A stretch of DNA of 64,000 nt from Pseudomonadales bacterium (GTDB lineage Bacteria; Pseudomonadota; Gammaproteobacteria; Pseudomonadales; DT-91). The first letter of the stretch is position 1. Each line of letters opens with the position of its first letter. Below, in pieces: positions 1 to 12,455 of the stretch. The position numbers and the translations under genes are program-made. The stretch covers positions 1-64,000 of the forward strand of contig JABSRQ010000007.1 in the NCBI GenBank assembly GCA_013215055.1. The letters are read 5' to 3'. The notes below the pieces were generated by a model that was given only the letters and a program-made list of their open reading frames with translations, did no database searches and was not told where the DNA came from.

Positions 1-85
1 ATAGATAAATAGATAAATAGATAAATAGATAAATAGATAAATAGATAAATAGATAAATAGATAAATAGATAAATAGATAAATAGA
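1..85. repeat. 8-bp tandem repeat (ATAGATAA)n
   Basis: The unit ATAGATAA is repeated perfectly about 10.6 times, from the first base of the window to the base before the hemE stop codon. The array is cut by the window edge, so its true copy number is unknown. It lies directly 3' of hemE and contains stop codons, so it is not coding. Such simple repeats can vary in copy number by slippage. Confidence 0.95.
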
Positions 86-1156
86 CTACATTTTATTATT
101 AAACTCTTCCGAGAACTCATGTACCGCATTGATAAATACACCCGCATTTTCGGGTGTAACATCCGGTGTAATACCGTGGCCCAAGTTAAATATATGCCCA
201 GTACCCGTACCAAAATCGGTGATTATACGCTTCACTTCGGCACGAATCGCCTTCGGTGATGCATACAACATGGTTGGATCCATATTACCTTGTAACGCCA
301 CCTTATCACCTACACGACGCTTGGCCTCAGAGATATCAATAGTCCAATCCAGGCCAACCGCATTACAGCCCGTCTCGGCAATCGCCTCTAACCATAAACC
401 GCCGTTTTTGGTAAACAAGATACACGGTACTTCACGGCCGTCATGCTCTTTGATCAAGCCATCAACAATTTTCTTCATGTATTGAAGAGAGAATTCTTTG
501 TAGCCAGGTGTGGTTAGCGCACCACCCCAGGTATCAAAAATTTGTACCGCCTGCGCACCCGCACGAATTTGCGCGTTTAAATAGTCGATAACATTATCCG
601 CTAATAAACTTAATAATTGATGCATTAATGCAGGGTCGTTATAAGCCATGGTTTTTGCTGCACGGAAATCTTTACTGCCGCTACCTTCAACCATATAGGT
701 TGCCAAAGTCCATGGGCTGCCCGAGAAACCAATCAATGGCACGCTGCCATTAAGCTCTTTACGGATAGTAGAGACGGCGTTCATCACGTAACCCAGATCA
801 TCTTCGGCTTTAATTTTGATTAAGCCATCCAAGTCTGCCTGAGTTCTAACTGTCTTCCTAAAACGCGGACCCTCACCTGTTTCGAAGTACAAACCCAAAC
901 CTAAAGCATCAGGGATAGTTAAAATATCAGAGAATAAAATCGCCGCATCCAAGGGATAACGCTCTAACGGCTGCATGGTCACTTCACAAGCCAGTTCTGC
1001 GTTTTTACACAAGCTCATAAAGTCGCCCGCTACTGCACGTGTTGCACGGTATTCAGGCAAATAACGCCCAGCTTGGCGCATCATCCATACAGGCGTTTTA
1101 TCCACGGGCTGCTTCATTAATGCTTTTAGGAATCTATCGTTTTTTAATTCGCTCAT
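86..1156 (-). CDS. hemE: Uroporphyrinogen decarboxylase
   Basis: This cytoplasmic enzyme converts uroporphyrinogen III to coproporphyrinogen III by removing four acetate carboxylates, in heme synthesis. The 356-residue length is normal for HemE. The N-terminus carries the family signature [16 protein letters not shown] at about residues 22-37, with the conserved arginines that bind substrate carboxylates. [16 protein letters not shown] near residue 144 and the C-terminal [15 protein letters not shown] (about 325-339) are also typical. The ATG is preceded on the minus strand by AGGACGATTCC, a reasonable ribosome binding site. It lies downstream of gltBD on the same strand but behind a terminator, so it is probably transcribed separately. 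The stop codon abuts an 8-bp tandem repeat. Confidence 0.97.
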   Translation of the reverse strand: MSELKNDRFLKALMKQPVDKTPVWMMRQAGRYLPEYRATRAVAGDFMSLCKNAELACEVTMQPLERYPLDAAILFSDILTIPDALGLGLYFETGEGPRFRKTVRTQADLDGLIKIKAEDDLGYVMNAVSTIRKELNGSVPLIGFSGSPWTLATYMVEGSGSKDFRAAKTMAYNDPALMHQLLSLLADNVIDYLNAQIRAGAQAVQIFDTWGGALTTPGYKEFSLQYMKKIVDGLIKEHDGREVPCILFTKNGGLWLEAIAETGCNAVGLDWTIDISEAKRRVGDKVALQGNMDPTMLYASPKAIRAEVKRIITDFGTGTGHIFNLGHGITPDVTPENAGVFINAVHEFSEEFNNKM

Positions 1157-1191
1157 GGAATCGTCCTGAAATGGAAATTTTACAGGGGCAA

Positions 1192-1220
1192 ATAATAGCC
1201 CGCTTCAAACACGCCTGCAA
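1192..1220 (-). promoter_or_regulatory. Candidate sigma-70 promoter of hemE
   Basis: On the minus strand TTGCAG (1215-1220) and TATTAT (1192-1197) are separated by 17 bp, ending 35 bp before the hemE ATG. The -10 matches consensus at five of six positions and the -35 at three. It lies after the gltBD terminator, which supports separate transcription of hemE. The call is by eye only. Confidence 0.4.
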
Positions 1221-1262
1221 ATGCTCCTGCATTACAGGCATACATTATATCCCTGCAAATAA

Positions 1263-1283
1263 AAAGCCCGCAATGCGGGCTTT
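1263..1283 (-). terminator. Rho-independent terminator of gltBD
   Basis: AAAGCCCGC, AAT, GCGGGCTTT forms a perfect 9-bp stem with a 3-nt loop. On the minus strand it is followed by a T-rich run, and it lies 22 bp beyond the gltD stop codon. This is a textbook intrinsic terminator for the gltB-gltD transcript. Confidence 0.9.
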
Positions 1284-1305
1284 AAATAACGAGGAAATTT
1301 TCAGC

Positions 1306-2772
<1,467 letters not shown>

Positions 2773-2794
2773 TTAATCCGCCATATGGCGAAAG

Positions 2795-5700
2795 TTAATC
2801 CGCTTTACTCAAGTTTGCTAACAGTTTCTGCAAGCTGGCAGCCTTGGGCTTAACCAACCAAAACTTATTGGCATAATCATCAAAGTTTTCCAGGATTTCC
2901 TTACCCCATTCACTCTGTGTTGCCTCAACAAACTCAGCAATTAATGATTGCAGATGATTACGGTAAGGACCGTAAGCCTCTGTAGTAATGCGGCAGGTTT
3001 CCACCAGCTCGGCATTGTATCTATCGGCAAAGCCTCTATCCAGATCCAATACATAAGCGAAACCGCCAGTCATACCTGCACCGAAGTTATAACCCGTTGC
3101 ACCTAACACCGCGACAACACCGCCTGTCATATATTCACAGCAGTGATCACCGGCACCTTCTACTACGGTAATGGCACCGGAGTTTCTCACCCCAAAACGC
3201 TCACCCGCCTTACCGGCTGCAAATAACTTACCGCCAGTAGCACCGTATAAACAGGTATTACCAATGATAGACGCTTCGTTAGATTTAAAGCTACTGACTC
3301 GTGGTGGGTAGATAACCAACTCACCGCCAGCCATGCCTTTACCTACGTAATCATTGGCATCACCTTCAAGGTGCATATTCAAGCCACCGGCATTCCACAC
3401 ACCAAAGCTTTGACCTCCTGTACCGGTCAACTTTAAGGTAATGGGGTTTTCTGCCATGCCATGATTGCCATATAATTTGGCAATTTCTCCGGATATACGT
3501 GCACCGGTTGAGCGGTCACAGTTACCGATATTATAAGCAAACTCACCGCCGGTTTTATTTTGTACCGCAGATAAGGTATCAGCCACAATCTGTTCAGCCA
3601 ACTCACCTTTATCAAAAGGATCGTTAGACTCCACCTCACAGAACAACGGCGCATCGGCAGGAATCTGATCGTTTTGCAAAATCGGTGATAAATCCAGCTT
3701 ATTCTGCTTGGCCGTTGTGCCTTCTAATACCGTTAACAGATCAGTTCTGCCAATCAAGTCTTGTAAAGAGGCAATGCCTAATTTGGCCAGCCATTCACGA
3801 GTCTCTTCAGCAATAAATTTGAAGTAATTCATCAGCATTTCAACGGTGCCAATAAAGTGTTCATCGCGCAGCTGTTCATTTTGTGTCGCAACACCGGTTG
3901 CACAATTATTTAAATGACAGATACGCAGGTATTTACAACCCATGGCCACCATAGGGCCAGTACCAAAGCCGAAGCTTTCAGCACCTAGAATCGCCGCCTT
4001 GATAACATCCAGACCGGTCTTTAAGCCACCATCGGCCTGGACACGAACCTTCTGACGCAAACCGTTCGAACGCAGCGCTTGCTGCGCCTCGCTCAAACCT
4101 AACTCAAAGGGTGAACCTGCATGACGAATCGAGGTTAACGGGCTAGCCGCTGTACCGCCATCGTAACCTGAAATAGTGATTAAATCAGCATAGGCCTTGG
4201 CAACACCGGCGGCGATAGTACCTACACCAGGCTCAGACACCAGTTTCACAGAAACCAATGCATCGGGATTAACCTGCTTCAAATCGAAAATTAATTGTGC
4301 TAAATCTTCAATCGAATAAATATCATGATGTGGAGGCGGTGAAATTAATGTTACACCTGGCACCGAGTGACGTAATTTTGCTATCAGTGCATTAACCTTG
4401 CCACCGGGTAATTGCCCACCTTCACCCGGCTTCGCACCCTGGGCGACTTTAATCTGCAATACGTCGGCATTAACTAGATAATGCGGAGTTACACCAAATC
4501 TACCCGATGCAATTTGCTTAATGCGAGACATACGCTCAGTACCGTATCTAGCAGGATCTTCACCACCTTCACCCGAATTTGAACGTGCGCCCAAACGGTT
4601 CATGGCGGTTGCCAACGCTTCATGCGCCTCTGGCGACAATGCACCTAAAGACATGCCTGCAGAATCAAAACGTTTTAATATCGCATCAATCGACTCAACA
4701 TCATCGATAGCAATGGGGGCTTGATCTTCACTCAGAGCCATTAAATCGCGTAATGCAGCAACAGGCCTAGTATTAACGGTATTGGCATACACTTTGTAAT
4801 CGGCGTAATCACCAGACTGCACGGCCTTTTGTAACTCTTGAATCACATCAGGATTGTAAGCATGATATTCACTGCCATGTACATACTTAAGTAAACCACC
4901 TTGCTGGATTGATTTACGCTTAAGCCATGCTGTAGCAGCCAACGCTTTTTGATCTTCTTCAAGTTCCTCAAATCCGGCACCTTGAATACGACTTGCCACA
5001 CCCTTAAAGCATAAATCACAGACTTGACTTGAGATGCCAACAGCTTCAAATAATTGTGCGCCACGATAACTGGCTACCGTTGAGATACCCATCTTAGACA
5101 ATATCTTTAATAGGCCTTTATTTAAGCCTTTGCGGTAATTGTCATAAATTTGGTCCGGATCACCTAATAACTCACCACTGGCGATAAGATCATGTAATAC
5201 GGCATAACTTAAATAGGAGTAAACAGCCGTTGCACCAAACCCTAATAAAACCGCAATTTGATGAGAATCCCGCGCACTGGCGGTTTCAACAATGATATTA
5301 GCATCACAACGTCGCCCGGTTGCAATCAGGTGATGATGCACGGCACCGGTTGCCATTAATGCGGGTACAGGTAACGTGTCACCACTAATCGCACGATCAG
5401 ATAAAACGATTTGCACAATACCTTCAGAAACCAGCTTATCGGCTTCTTGAATAATATCTTTTAACGCCTGCTCTTGCGTCTTTTCAGCCGGGTTATAATT
5501 AAGCTCGATAATGGCATGCTTAAATGCGTCATCGTCTATGGCTAACAACCTGTCAAACTTGCCTTTTGATAAGACCGGAGAAGCTAAAATAATACGATGA
5601 GCATGTGCAGCCGTTTCTTCAAATACATTTAACTCTGCGCCCACGCAGGTCTCCAATGACATCACGATAGCTTCACGTAGCGGATCGATTGGTGGATTAG

Positions 5701-7240
5701 TTACCTGTGCAAACTGCTGACGGAAATAATCGTAAATTGAACGCTGCTGCTCAGAAAGCACTGCCATCGGCGTATCATCACCCATGGAGCCCGTTGCTTC
5801 CTGGCCAGATTCGGCTAAAGGACGTAATACCTGATCACGCTCTTCGAAGGAGACCTGGAATTGCTTCATATAGACATTAAGTAATTCTGGTTCAATCACT
5901 TCCTGCTTGGCTGTATCACCCAACATCGATTCGATACGCACCGCTTTTTCTTTTAACCATTTTTTATAAGGTTTAGCTGTTTTTAATTTCTGATCGATAT
6001 CATCGGTTAATAATATCTCACCAGAGACCGTATCTACGGATAACATTTGGCCAGGGCCTACTCGACCTTTTACCAAGACATCTTCAGGTGCATAGCTGTA
6101 TGTACCCACTTCTGAGGCACAGACAATAAAGCCGTTTTTAGTCACTACATAACGCGCAGGACGTAAGCCATTTCTATCCAGCATACAGATGGCTTTCTGG
6201 CCGTCTGTTAAAACGATGCCGGCCGGACCATCCCAAGGTTCCATATGCATGGAGTTGTATTCATAAAATGCCTTTAAATCGGCATCCATGGTATCGATAT
6301 TCTGCCATGCAGGAGGCACCATCATACGTGCCGCGCGGTATAGATCCATACCCCCAGCCAACAACACCTCCAGCATATTGTCCATGCTGGATGAATCAGA
6401 GCCGGTACGATTCACCAGAGGTTTTAATTCTTGCAACTCAGGTAAGGCATCGGTAATAAATTTATTGGTGCGCGCCTCTGCCCAGTTACGGTTACCTTCT
6501 ATGGTGTTAATTTCACCGTTATGTGCCAGCATACGGAACGGCTGAGCCAACGGCCATTTAGGTAGGGTATTAGTTGAGAAACGTTGATGAAATATACAGA
6601 TTGCCGTCTCTAGGCGCTCATCGGCTAAATCGGTATAAAATGCTGCCAAATCAACCGGCATAACCAGGCCTTTATAGGAGACAACATCACCTTGTAGGCT
6701 GGACACATAGAAGTCTTCGTGTGCCGTTAAGGCCATTTCTGATTTTCTACGTGCGATAAACAGTGCATTTTCAAAAGCGACCGCATCTTTGCCATTGCTG
6801 TTAACAAACACCTGTTCGATTTGCGGTACTGAATCGAGGGCGATAGGACCACAAACGCTGTGATCTATCGGCACTTCGCGCCAACCAGCTACAGTCAGGC
6901 CTCTTGCGGTCAACTCCTGCTTGATCGCGTCACGCTCTTTCTGCGCCAGTGATTCATCCTTACTTAGGAAAATCATACCCACAGAATAAAGTGCATCCAA
7001 ATCTGCCGACCACAGCTCTTGCGCTAAGGTGCGGAAAAAGGAATCCGGTTTTTTAATTAGTAAACCACAGCCATCACCTGTTTTACCATCCGAGGCTATA
7101 CCACCTCGATGTGTCATACAGGTTAAAGATTCTATCGCTGTTGTTAGCAATTCATGACTAGCATCACCCTGCAAATGCGCGATTAAACCAAATCCGCAAT
7201 TGTCTTTAAACTCACCTGGGCTGTATAGGCCTGCTTGCAT
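2795..7240 (-). CDS. gltB: Glutamate synthase [NADPH] large subunit
   Basis: The alpha subunit of GOGAT hydrolyses glutamine and transfers the ammonia to 2-oxoglutarate on FMN. The 1,481-residue length is full. The class II glutaminase nucleophile cysteine is in NCGFGLIAH at residue 15, implying removal of a short propeptide. The central FMN-binding synthase domain contains GGEDPARYG and [18 protein letters not shown]. The 3Fe-4S cysteines lie in [17 protein letters not shown]-terminal beta-helix domain of GXXGG repeats follows. It is first in the operon with gltD. In Pseudomonas a damX-like gene precedes it; here only about 205 bp separate it from aroB. Confidence 0.97.
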   Translation of the reverse strand: MQAGLYSPGEFKDNCGFGLIAHLQGDASHELLTTAIESLTCMTHRGGIASDGKTGDGCGLLIKKPDSFFRTLAQELWSADLDALYSVGMIFLSKDESLAQKERDAIKQELTARGLTVAGWREVPIDHSVCGPIALDSVPQIEQVFVNSNGKDAVAFENALFIARRKSEMALTAHEDFYVSSLQGDVVSYKGLVMPVDLAAFYTDLADERLETAICIFHQRFSTNTLPKWPLAQPFRMLAHNGEINTIEGNRNWAEARTNKFITDALPELQELKPLVNRTGSDSSSMDNMLEVLLAGGMDLYRAARMMVPPAWQNIDTMDADLKAFYEYNSMHMEPWDGPAGIVLTDGQKAICMLDRNGLRPARYVVTKNGFIVCASEVGTYSYAPEDVLVKGRVGPGQMLSVDTVSGEILLTDDIDQKLKTAKPYKKWLKEKAVRIESMLGDTAKQEVIEPELLNVYMKQFQVSFEERDQVLRPLAESGQEATGSMGDDTPMAVLSEQQRSIYDYFRQQFAQVTNPPIDPLREAIVMSLETCVGAELNVFEETAAHAHRIILASPVLSKGKFDRLLAIDDDAFKHAIIELNYNPAEKTQEQALKDIIQEADKLVSEGIVQIVLSDRAISGDTLPVPALMATGAVHHHLIATGRRCDANIIVETASARDSHQIAVLLGFGATAVYSYLSYAVLHDLIASGELLGDPDQIYDNYRKGLNKGLLKILSKMGISTVASYRGAQLFEAVGISSQVCDLCFKGVASRIQGAGFEELEEDQKALAATAWLKRKSIQQGGLLKYVHGSEYHAYNPDVIQELQKAVQSGDYADYKVYANTVNTRPVAALRDLMALSEDQAPIAIDDVESIDAILKRFDSAGMSLGALSPEAHEALATAMNRLGARSNSGEGGEDPARYGTERMSRIKQIASGRFGVTPHYLVNADVLQIKVAQGAKPGEGGQLPGGKVNALIAKLRHSVPGVTLISPPPHHDIYSIEDLAQLIFDLKQVNPDALVSVKLVSEPGVGTIAAGVAKAYADLITISGYDGGTAASPLTSIRHAGSPFELGLSEAQQALRSNGLRQKVRVQADGGLKTGLDVIKAAILGAESFGFGTGPMVAMGCKYLRICHLNNCATGVATQNEQLRDEHFIGTVEMLMNYFKFIAEETREWLAKLGIASLQDLIGRTDLLTVLEGTTAKQNKLDLSPILQNDQIPADAPLFCEVESNDPFDKGELAEQIVADTLSAVQNKTGGEFAYNIGNCDRSTGARISGEIAKLYGNHGMAENPITLKLTGTGGQSFGVWNAGGLNMHLEGDANDYVGKGMAGGELVIYPPRVSSFKSNEASIIGNTCLYGATGGKLFAAGKAGERFGVRNSGAITVVEGAGDHCCEYMTGGVVAVLGATGYNFGAGMTGGFAYVLDLDRGFADRYNAELVETCRITTEAYGPYRNHLQSLIAEFVEATQSEWGKEILENFDDYANKFWLVKPKAASLQKLLANLSKAD

Positions 7241-7339
7241 AGCAAATACTCATAAAGCTTATTATAAAATTGATCGAAGCTAACACGACTTTCGTGTAAG
7301 TCCCGACGTTTTTGACTCGCGCCAAAAAAAAGGGTGCTT

Positions 7340-7368
7340 ATTCTACACCTTTTAGCGCTTTTGAACAA
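7340..7368 (-). promoter_or_regulatory. Candidate promoter of gltBD
   Basis: On the minus strand TTGTTC and TAGAAT are 17 bp apart, about 100 bp upstream of gltB. The leader that follows contains a small hairpin (ACACGA, AAG, TCGTGT, near 7285-7300). The -35 is weak and the call is tentative. Confidence 0.35.
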
Positions 7369-7445
7369 ATATTTTCAAGCAGCAACGTATATTTCATGAT
7401 TGAACATGATGACATTTGTAGATAAAAAGGCGCTATTTGTAGCAA

Positions 7446-8519
7446 TCAGGCAATATTTTCTTCTATCACAAGCTTCATTAAAGACATATCGTGATCATCA
7501 GAAATACAAGCTTTACCCAGCTTTTCCAGCAAAACCAAGCGTATACGGTCATCAATATTCTTTTTATCCACTGCCATTGCGGCCAGAAAGTCCTCTACGG
7601 TCATTTCTGTGGGTGCCACCAACGGTAAATTAGCCGCCTCGAGCAAATGGCATGTACGCTTTAATATTTCCGCATCCAGTAACCCCATTCTTACGGATAA
7701 ATCCACCGCCATAACCATGCCTACGGCTACAGCCTCACCATGTAACCACTGGCCATAACCCATTTTGGCCTCAATCGCATGACCAAAGGTATGCCCAAGA
7801 TTTAAAATGGCACGAATGCCATTTTCCTTTTCATCTTCAGCCACAATCTGTGCCTTTAACTCACAGGAACGTTTTATCGCATAGGTCAGTGCATCATCAT
7901 CCTTGTCATTTAAGGCTTCTATATTAACTTCGAGCCACTCAAAAAAACCATCGTCCACGATTAAGCCGTATTTAATAATTTCTGCAATACCTGCCGCCAA
8001 CTCTCTATTTGGCAAAGTTTTAAGTGTATTGGTATCAATCAAAACGGCGATAGGCTGATGAAACGCACCTATCATATTCTTGCCCAGCAGGTGATTCACT
8101 CCGGTCTTTCCACCCACTGAAGAATCCACTTGGGAGAGTACGGTTGTCGGAACCTGAACAAAATCTATGCCACGCTGGTAACACGCCGCTGCAAAACCGG
8201 TCATATCACCTATAACACCACCACCCAATGCAATCATCACCGATTTACGATTTAGCTTGTTTTCCAGGGCCGCATCAAAAATCTTTTCTATGCTCGCCAT
8301 ATGCTTAAATTGCTCCCCATCAGGAAGCTCTACAATACACGCAGGCTCATGAGGTAAAGCTGTCAATAAATCATTCAAATACAAAGGCCCAACAGTCTCG
8401 TTAGTAACCACACAGATCTTTCGACCAACAAGTAATTCTTTGAGGTAATTTGAAGTGAGACAAGCATGCTCAATAATAATGGGATAGCTTCTTTCACCCA
8501 GATCGACAGTAATTTGCAT
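7446..8519 (-). CDS. aroB: 3-dehydroquinate synthase
   Basis: This cytoplasmic enzyme is the second step of the shikimate pathway. It cyclises DAHP to 3-dehydroquinate using NAD and a divalent metal. The protein carries GGGVIGDMTGFAA (NAD-binding glycine loop), the metal-binding region NLGHTFGHAIEA and HGEAVAVGM. I start at the ATG giving MQITVDLGERSYPI because that matches the family N-terminus and has the ribosome binding site AAGGTGA eight bases upstream. A start 10 codons further upstream is possible but lacks this support. The resulting 357 residues are normal. It follows aroK by about 39 bp at the end of the pil-aro operon. Confidence 0.96.
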   Translation of the reverse strand: MQITVDLGERSYPIIIEHACLTSNYLKELLVGRKICVVTNETVGPLYLNDLLTALPHEPACIVELPDGEQFKHMASIEKIFDAALENKLNRKSVMIALGGGVIGDMTGFAAACYQRGIDFVQVPTTVLSQVDSSVGGKTGVNHLLGKNMIGAFHQPIAVLIDTNTLKTLPNRELAAGIAEIIKYGLIVDDGFFEWLEVNIEALNDKDDDALTYAIKRSCELKAQIVAEDEKENGIRAILNLGHTFGHAIEAKMGYGQWLHGEAVAVGMVMAVDLSVRMGLLDAEILKRTCHLLEAANLPLVAPTEMTVEDFLAAMAVDKKNIDDRIRLVLLEKLGKACISDDHDMSLMKLVIEENIA

Positions 8520-8558
8520 TATGAAACTCACCTTGAACAAAGCGAGCATTGTAGGGGG

Positions 8559-9074
8559 CTAAACTAAATTATTCCAGTACTCAACGATGCATTCCACCGC
8601 ACCTTTAGGTTTACACCGACCGGTTTCAATCACCAGATCTGCAACCTGCCTATACATGGGCTCTCGCACTGAAAACAAATCCGCCAAAACCTGGCGCGGA
8701 TTTTCTTTCTGTAATAACGGCCTATTTTTATCTTTAGCCGTTCTTGAAAACTGCTGATCAACTGTAGCATAAAGTAGAATTACAGCTTTTTCACGCTGCA
8801 ACAAAGCTCGATTCTCATCGCCACCAACAATACCTCCACCGGTAGCAATAACAGCAGGCCCTGCAGCCAAAGCTTCCTGCAAAGCCTTTGACTCTCTGTG
8901 TCTAAAGCCCTTTTCACCTTCTACATCAAAAATCCACGGAATATCCGCCCCAGCATGCTCAACAACCAGATGATCTATATCTTTAAAAGGGAGTTTTAAT
9001 TCGGAGGCCAATAAACGGCCAATAGTAGTCTTGCCAGCCCCCATGGGGCCAACAAGAATAAGACTTTCTGACAT
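8559..9074 (-). CDS. aroK: Shikimate kinase
   Basis: It phosphorylates shikimate at the 3-hydroxyl with ATP. The P-loop GPMGAGKTT is at residues 9-17, the shikimate-binding DID is in PFKDIDHLV, and the GGG loop lies in ATGGGIVGG. The lid-region arginine lies in KDKNRPLL. The 171-residue length is normal for AroK. It sits between pilQ and aroB on the same strand, the arrangement seen in Pseudomonas and many other gammaproteobacteria, so it is likely co-transcribed with the pilus genes. Confidence 0.96.
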   Translation of the reverse strand: MSESLILVGPMGAGKTTIGRLLASELKLPFKDIDHLVVEHAGADIPWIFDVEGEKGFRHRESKALQEALAAGPAVIATGGGIVGGDENRALLQREKAVILLYATVDQQFSRTAKDKNRPLLQKENPRQVLADLFSVREPMYRQVADLVIETGRCKPKGAVECIVEYWNNLV

Positions 9075-9101
9075 TTACGCGATAAATCCAAGCAAGTTCA
9101 A

Positions 9102-11234
9102 TTAATCGACCAGGTTATCAGCCAAAATACGCGGCGTGATAAAGATTAAAATCTCGGTCTTCTCAGAGCGTACAGAGGTTTTTCTAAATAAGCGTCCAAG
9201 GTATGGAATATCACCCAGGAACGGCGTCTTAGTTTCACTTCTTAAGTCTTCGGTCTTAAATATTCCGCCTAAAACTATAGTCTCACCATTATTCACTAAT
9301 ACCTGCGTATTTAACTCGGTGGTATTAATTGTCGGGACGCCGTTCGAGGTCTCCTCACCAATGGAGTCTTGTGTAATCATCAGCTCCATAATAATTCTAT
9401 CATCAGGGGTAATACTCGGCGTAACATCCAAAATTAACGCGGCATCTTTAAAGGCCGTAGTTGTACCACCATTTGGCGCCGTCTCTTGGTAGGCTATTTC
9501 AGTACCCGACTTAATAACCGCATTTTGCTTATCTCCCGTAATAATCTTAGGCTGAGAAACCACCTCACCCTGACCTGCCGTCTCAATCGCTGACAGCTCC
9601 AGATTTAAGAATTTATTATTTTTGAAGAAGCCTAAAGCAATTTTACTGGCATTTAGATCATCTACACCCAGATCAATAATTGGCGATGATTCAAAAGTGC
9701 CACCATTTCTCAACGCATTACCATACTCCGTCAAACTCTCACTAGAGCCTTCCATAGAAGTAAAACCGCCATTGGTTTGATTATAACTGGATGCACCCCA
9801 CTCAATACCCAGTTTCTCTGCAGCCTGAGAGGCTGCCACTACAATTCTAGCCTCAATCAACACCTGCCTGACAGGCACATCAATCAAATTAATTAAGTGA
9901 CGAATTTCTTCCAGCTTCTGCGCTGTCTCGGTTATCAGTAATGAGTTTGTTCTTGCATCAACCACCACGGTTGCACGCGCAGAAAGTAGGCTACCCGAAG
10001 ATTCTGCCCCGCCATCGTCATCACCCGACTCACCCTGCAACAAATTAAAGATATCTGCAGCCTCGGCATAACGTACGCGAATAAACTCTGTTTGCAAAGG
10101 CGCCAATTCTTCACGCTGCTTATTAGTTGCAATCTCTTGCTGCTCACGCTCGGCAATTTCTGCCGCAGGCGCAACCATCAACACATTGCCATCTTGACGT
10201 TTATCCAAGCCTTTGGTTTTAAGAATCAAATCCAAAGCCTGATCCCAAGGTACATTCTGTAGACGTAATGTAATTTTTCCTGTCACGGTATCACTGGCCA
10301 CCAAGTTTAAATCGGTAAAGTCTGCAATCAACTGCAAAACAGAACGCACTTCGATATCCTGAAAGTTTAAAGAAAGCTTATCACCAACATAGGCAAACTC
10401 TCTCTTCTTCGCTTCGATTTCAGACTTACTTAATGGCTTAACGGTTAATACATAGGTATTTTGAGTTTGATAAGCTAAATAATCATATTCACCGCTAGCT
10501 GCCACATCTAACAAAGCCGCACCAGTTGAAGTTTCATGCGCTTTTACCCATTGCACAGGTGTTGCAAAATCAGATACATCGTAACGCAAACGTAATGACT
10601 CAGGCATTTCAGTATTTGAAAAAGCCAATTTAATCAACTTACCTTCGACATAGGTATTCACATCAATATTAGGGTTAGTCAGCTCGATAATTAAACGCCC
10701 CTCACCCTTTTCTCCTCGACGAAAATCTATACTGGCAATCGATGAAATTTTATCTGACTTGGATTCTTTGCCCAGTTGAGCCGAACCACCCTTAAGATAT
10801 TCTTTTTTCCCATCCCCACCCACAGAGACAATTAATTCATTCCCCTCAACTCTAGCGGTATGTGGCGTTAGCTGCTGTAAATTAACAATGATACGTGTTC
10901 TACCTCCAGCCTCAACAACATTGACGCTTTTGGTATTGCCTAAATCAAGCACATGTTTTTTACGGCCCAGTTTGGAGCTTACCCCATTAAGATCCAAAGC
11001 TATCCTGGCAGGCGTCTCAATCGTATAAACCTTGGGCTCAGGAGCTTGACCATCAAAGGTGAACCTTAGCTCAACCAAACCACCAGGCAATGAATTAAAC
11101 TCCACCGCCGTCATATTCACACCAGCCATTGCAGGCATCACCGCAGCCACTAGCAGAAGCAATAAATACTTGATTTTATTCACTTGAAACACCCCTACCA
11201 ACCTGTCTACTGTATTATTTTTTTGATTCGACAT
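9102..11234 (-). CDS. pilQ: Type IV pilus secretin
   Basis: PilQ forms the outer-membrane pore through which the type IV pilus passes. An N-terminal signal sequence (hydrophobic stretch about residues 22-37) precedes AMIN-type beta domains that bind peptidoglycan. A secretin short N-terminal domain lies around LSLNFQDIEVRSVLQLIADF, followed by N1-type repeats. The C-terminal secretin domain ends with FLGDIPYLGRLFRKTSV and EILIFITPRIL. The 710-residue length fits PilQ. Five bases separate it from pilP, so the genes are in one operon. The N-terminus has about 20 polar residues before the hydrophobic core, so a later start is possible. Confidence 0.96.
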   Translation of the reverse strand: MSNQKNNTVDRLVGVFQVNKIKYLLLLLVAAVMPAMAGVNMTAVEFNSLPGGLVELRFTFDGQAPEPKVYTIETPARIALDLNGVSSKLGRKKHVLDLGNTKSVNVVEAGGRTRIIVNLQQLTPHTARVEGNELIVSVGGDGKKEYLKGGSAQLGKESKSDKISSIASIDFRRGEKGEGRLIIELTNPNIDVNTYVEGKLIKLAFSNTEMPESLRLRYDVSDFATPVQWVKAHETSTGAALLDVAASGEYDYLAYQTQNTYVLTVKPLSKSEIEAKKREFAYVGDKLSLNFQDIEVRSVLQLIADFTDLNLVASDTVTGKITLRLQNVPWDQALDLILKTKGLDKRQDGNVLMVAPAAEIAEREQQEIATNKQREELAPLQTEFIRVRYAEAADIFNLLQGESGDDDGGAESSGSLLSARATVVVDARTNSLLITETAQKLEEIRHLINLIDVPVRQVLIEARIVVAASQAAEKLGIEWGASSYNQTNGGFTSMEGSSESLTEYGNALRNGGTFESSPIIDLGVDDLNASKIALGFFKNNKFLNLELSAIETAGQGEVVSQPKIITGDKQNAVIKSGTEIAYQETAPNGGTTTAFKDAALILDVTPSITPDDRIIMELMITQDSIGEETSNGVPTINTTELNTQVLVNNGETIVLGGIFKTEDLRSETKTPFLGDIPYLGRLFRKTSVRSEKTEILIFITPRILADNLVD

Positions 11235-11239
11235 AATGA

Positions 11240-11764
11240 CTATTCTTCTTCCAGCTCAATGGTTCTTGGACGCTCTACCCAACCATCGCCACCATTGCTA
11301 ACAATTTCAACCACTTGTATATATGTTGCTTCTGCCACAACAATTCTACCGTGGTTTTTCCCTATGTAATTGCCTTTTTTCACATAGTAAACATTGGCTT
11401 CATTATCTTCCAGCAAAGCCCACATCTCCCCATCTTGCTCGATGGTGCCTACCATATTCAGCGATTCAATATTAAATTGCTCTAAAAATTCTTTAACTCT
11501 ATCCGGGTCTGGGGCTACCGCACTTGCGGGTATCAGCTCAGCCATAGATTTTGCAACAACAGGCTTATCAAAAGGCCCTCTAAGCTGTGTCACGCCATAG
11601 TCAAAAGGCTTATAAGGAGTAAATGTAGGTATAGGTTCAATTGGCCTTGCAGGCCTGGACTTAACCTCTGCCATATAGGCAACCAAATCATCCTTTGAAC
11701 TATCACTACATGCAGTTAAAGCAACCGCTAAAATAGCAGGTAGGTATATTAACTTATTCATCAT
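11240..11764 (-). CDS. pilP: Type IV pilus inner-membrane lipoprotein PilP
   Basis: PilP is a lipoprotein that links the PilN/PilO inner-membrane pair to the PilQ secretin. The signal peptide ends in the lipobox LTAC at about residue 19. A flexible proline-rich linker (PARPIEPIPTFTPYKPFDY) leads to the globular domain with GVTQLRGPFDKP and the C-terminal beta-sandwich. The 174 residues match the family. The gene begins with two ATG codons; GGGGAAGGG just upstream favours the second. It is 8 bp downstream of pilO. Confidence 0.94.
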   Translation of the reverse strand: MMNKLIYLPAILAVALTACSDSSKDDLVAYMAEVKSRPARPIEPIPTFTPYKPFDYGVTQLRGPFDKPVVAKSMAELIPASAVAPDPDRVKEFLEQFNIESLNMVGTIEQDGEMWALLEDNEANVYYVKKGNYIGKNHGRIVVAEATYIQVVEIVSNGGDGWVERPRTIELEEE

Positions 11765-11772
11765 CCCTTCCC

Positions 11773-12432
11773 CTATTTCTTCTTACGGCGTGTTTTTTTC
11801 TTTTTAGGCTCATCTTTATATCGATAAGTATTAGCCGTTATATTCAGCTCCAGCGATGAGCGCCCTGCCTTTCTACCTGCAGGCTTAACCGTAAAGTTAG
11901 TTAACGTTACAATTCGCGGCAAACTAGCTACACCACTCACAAAAGCCCCCATATCATGGAACGCACCGGTAGCACTAATCTGAATAGGCAGTTCAATATA
12001 GAACTCTCTGGCCTTTTCAGGTTGCAAATCAATTTTATCGAAAATCAAACCACTGGATGAACCTTTATTAGTGATATCTTCCAATAAACCCGGAACCTCA
12101 GTATCACTGGGTAGTTGACTAATCAACGCACCAAAAGACTCCTCCATTTCAACCATCTGCTTACGATAAGCTTCCAAATTAACGGCAAGCTTTGCTTTAT
12201 TAGCAAACGACTGCTTTAAACTACTTTCTTTTGCTTGAGCTTGCTCATAAGTGTCCTGCATATCACTCACGATGAATTTATACCCACCAAAAATAATACC
12301 TGAGAATACCACTACCCAGGCAATAACTTTCACAAACATCGGCCATGAACCGATATTATCTGCACTCAACTCATTGGGGTCAAAGTTCTGTATCTGCTCT
12401 TGCAGCGACTCTAATTGGTCAGAAAATGCCAT
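11773..12432 (-). CDS. pilO: Type IV pilus assembly protein PilO
   Basis: PilO is an inner-membrane protein that pairs with PilN in the pilus alignment complex. It has a short cytoplasmic N-terminus, one membrane segment (VKVIAWVVVFSGIIFGGYKF, about residues 34-53), a coiled-coil stretch, and a periplasmic ferredoxin-like domain ending in LPRIVTLTNFTVKP. The lysine/arginine-rich tail KKKKTRRKKK is unusual but seen in related proteins. The 219-residue length fits the family. It lies between pilN and pilP in the operon. Confidence 0.94.
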   Translation of the reverse strand: MAFSDQLESLQEQIQNFDPNELSADNIGSWPMFVKVIAWVVVFSGIIFGGYKFIVSDMQDTYEQAQAKESSLKQSFANKAKLAVNLEAYRKQMVEMEESFGALISQLPSDTEVPGLLEDITNKGSSSGLIFDKIDLQPEKAREFYIELPIQISATGAFHDMGAFVSGVASLPRIVTLTNFTVKPAGRKAGRSSLELNITANTYRYKDEPKKKKTRRKKK

Positions 12433-12455
12433 TTCCTACGCCACCTAATCTATTA

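Noticed and set aside
1-85. Repeat at the left edge as CRISPR or replication iterons
   Set aside because: It is a simple 8-bp unit with no spacers, no origin genes nearby, and lies 3' of hemE.
7183-7368. Small minus-strand frame between gltB and aroB as a damX remnant
   Set aside because: It overlaps the gltB start and shows no SPOR or AAA motif; the region looks like a promoter and leader.
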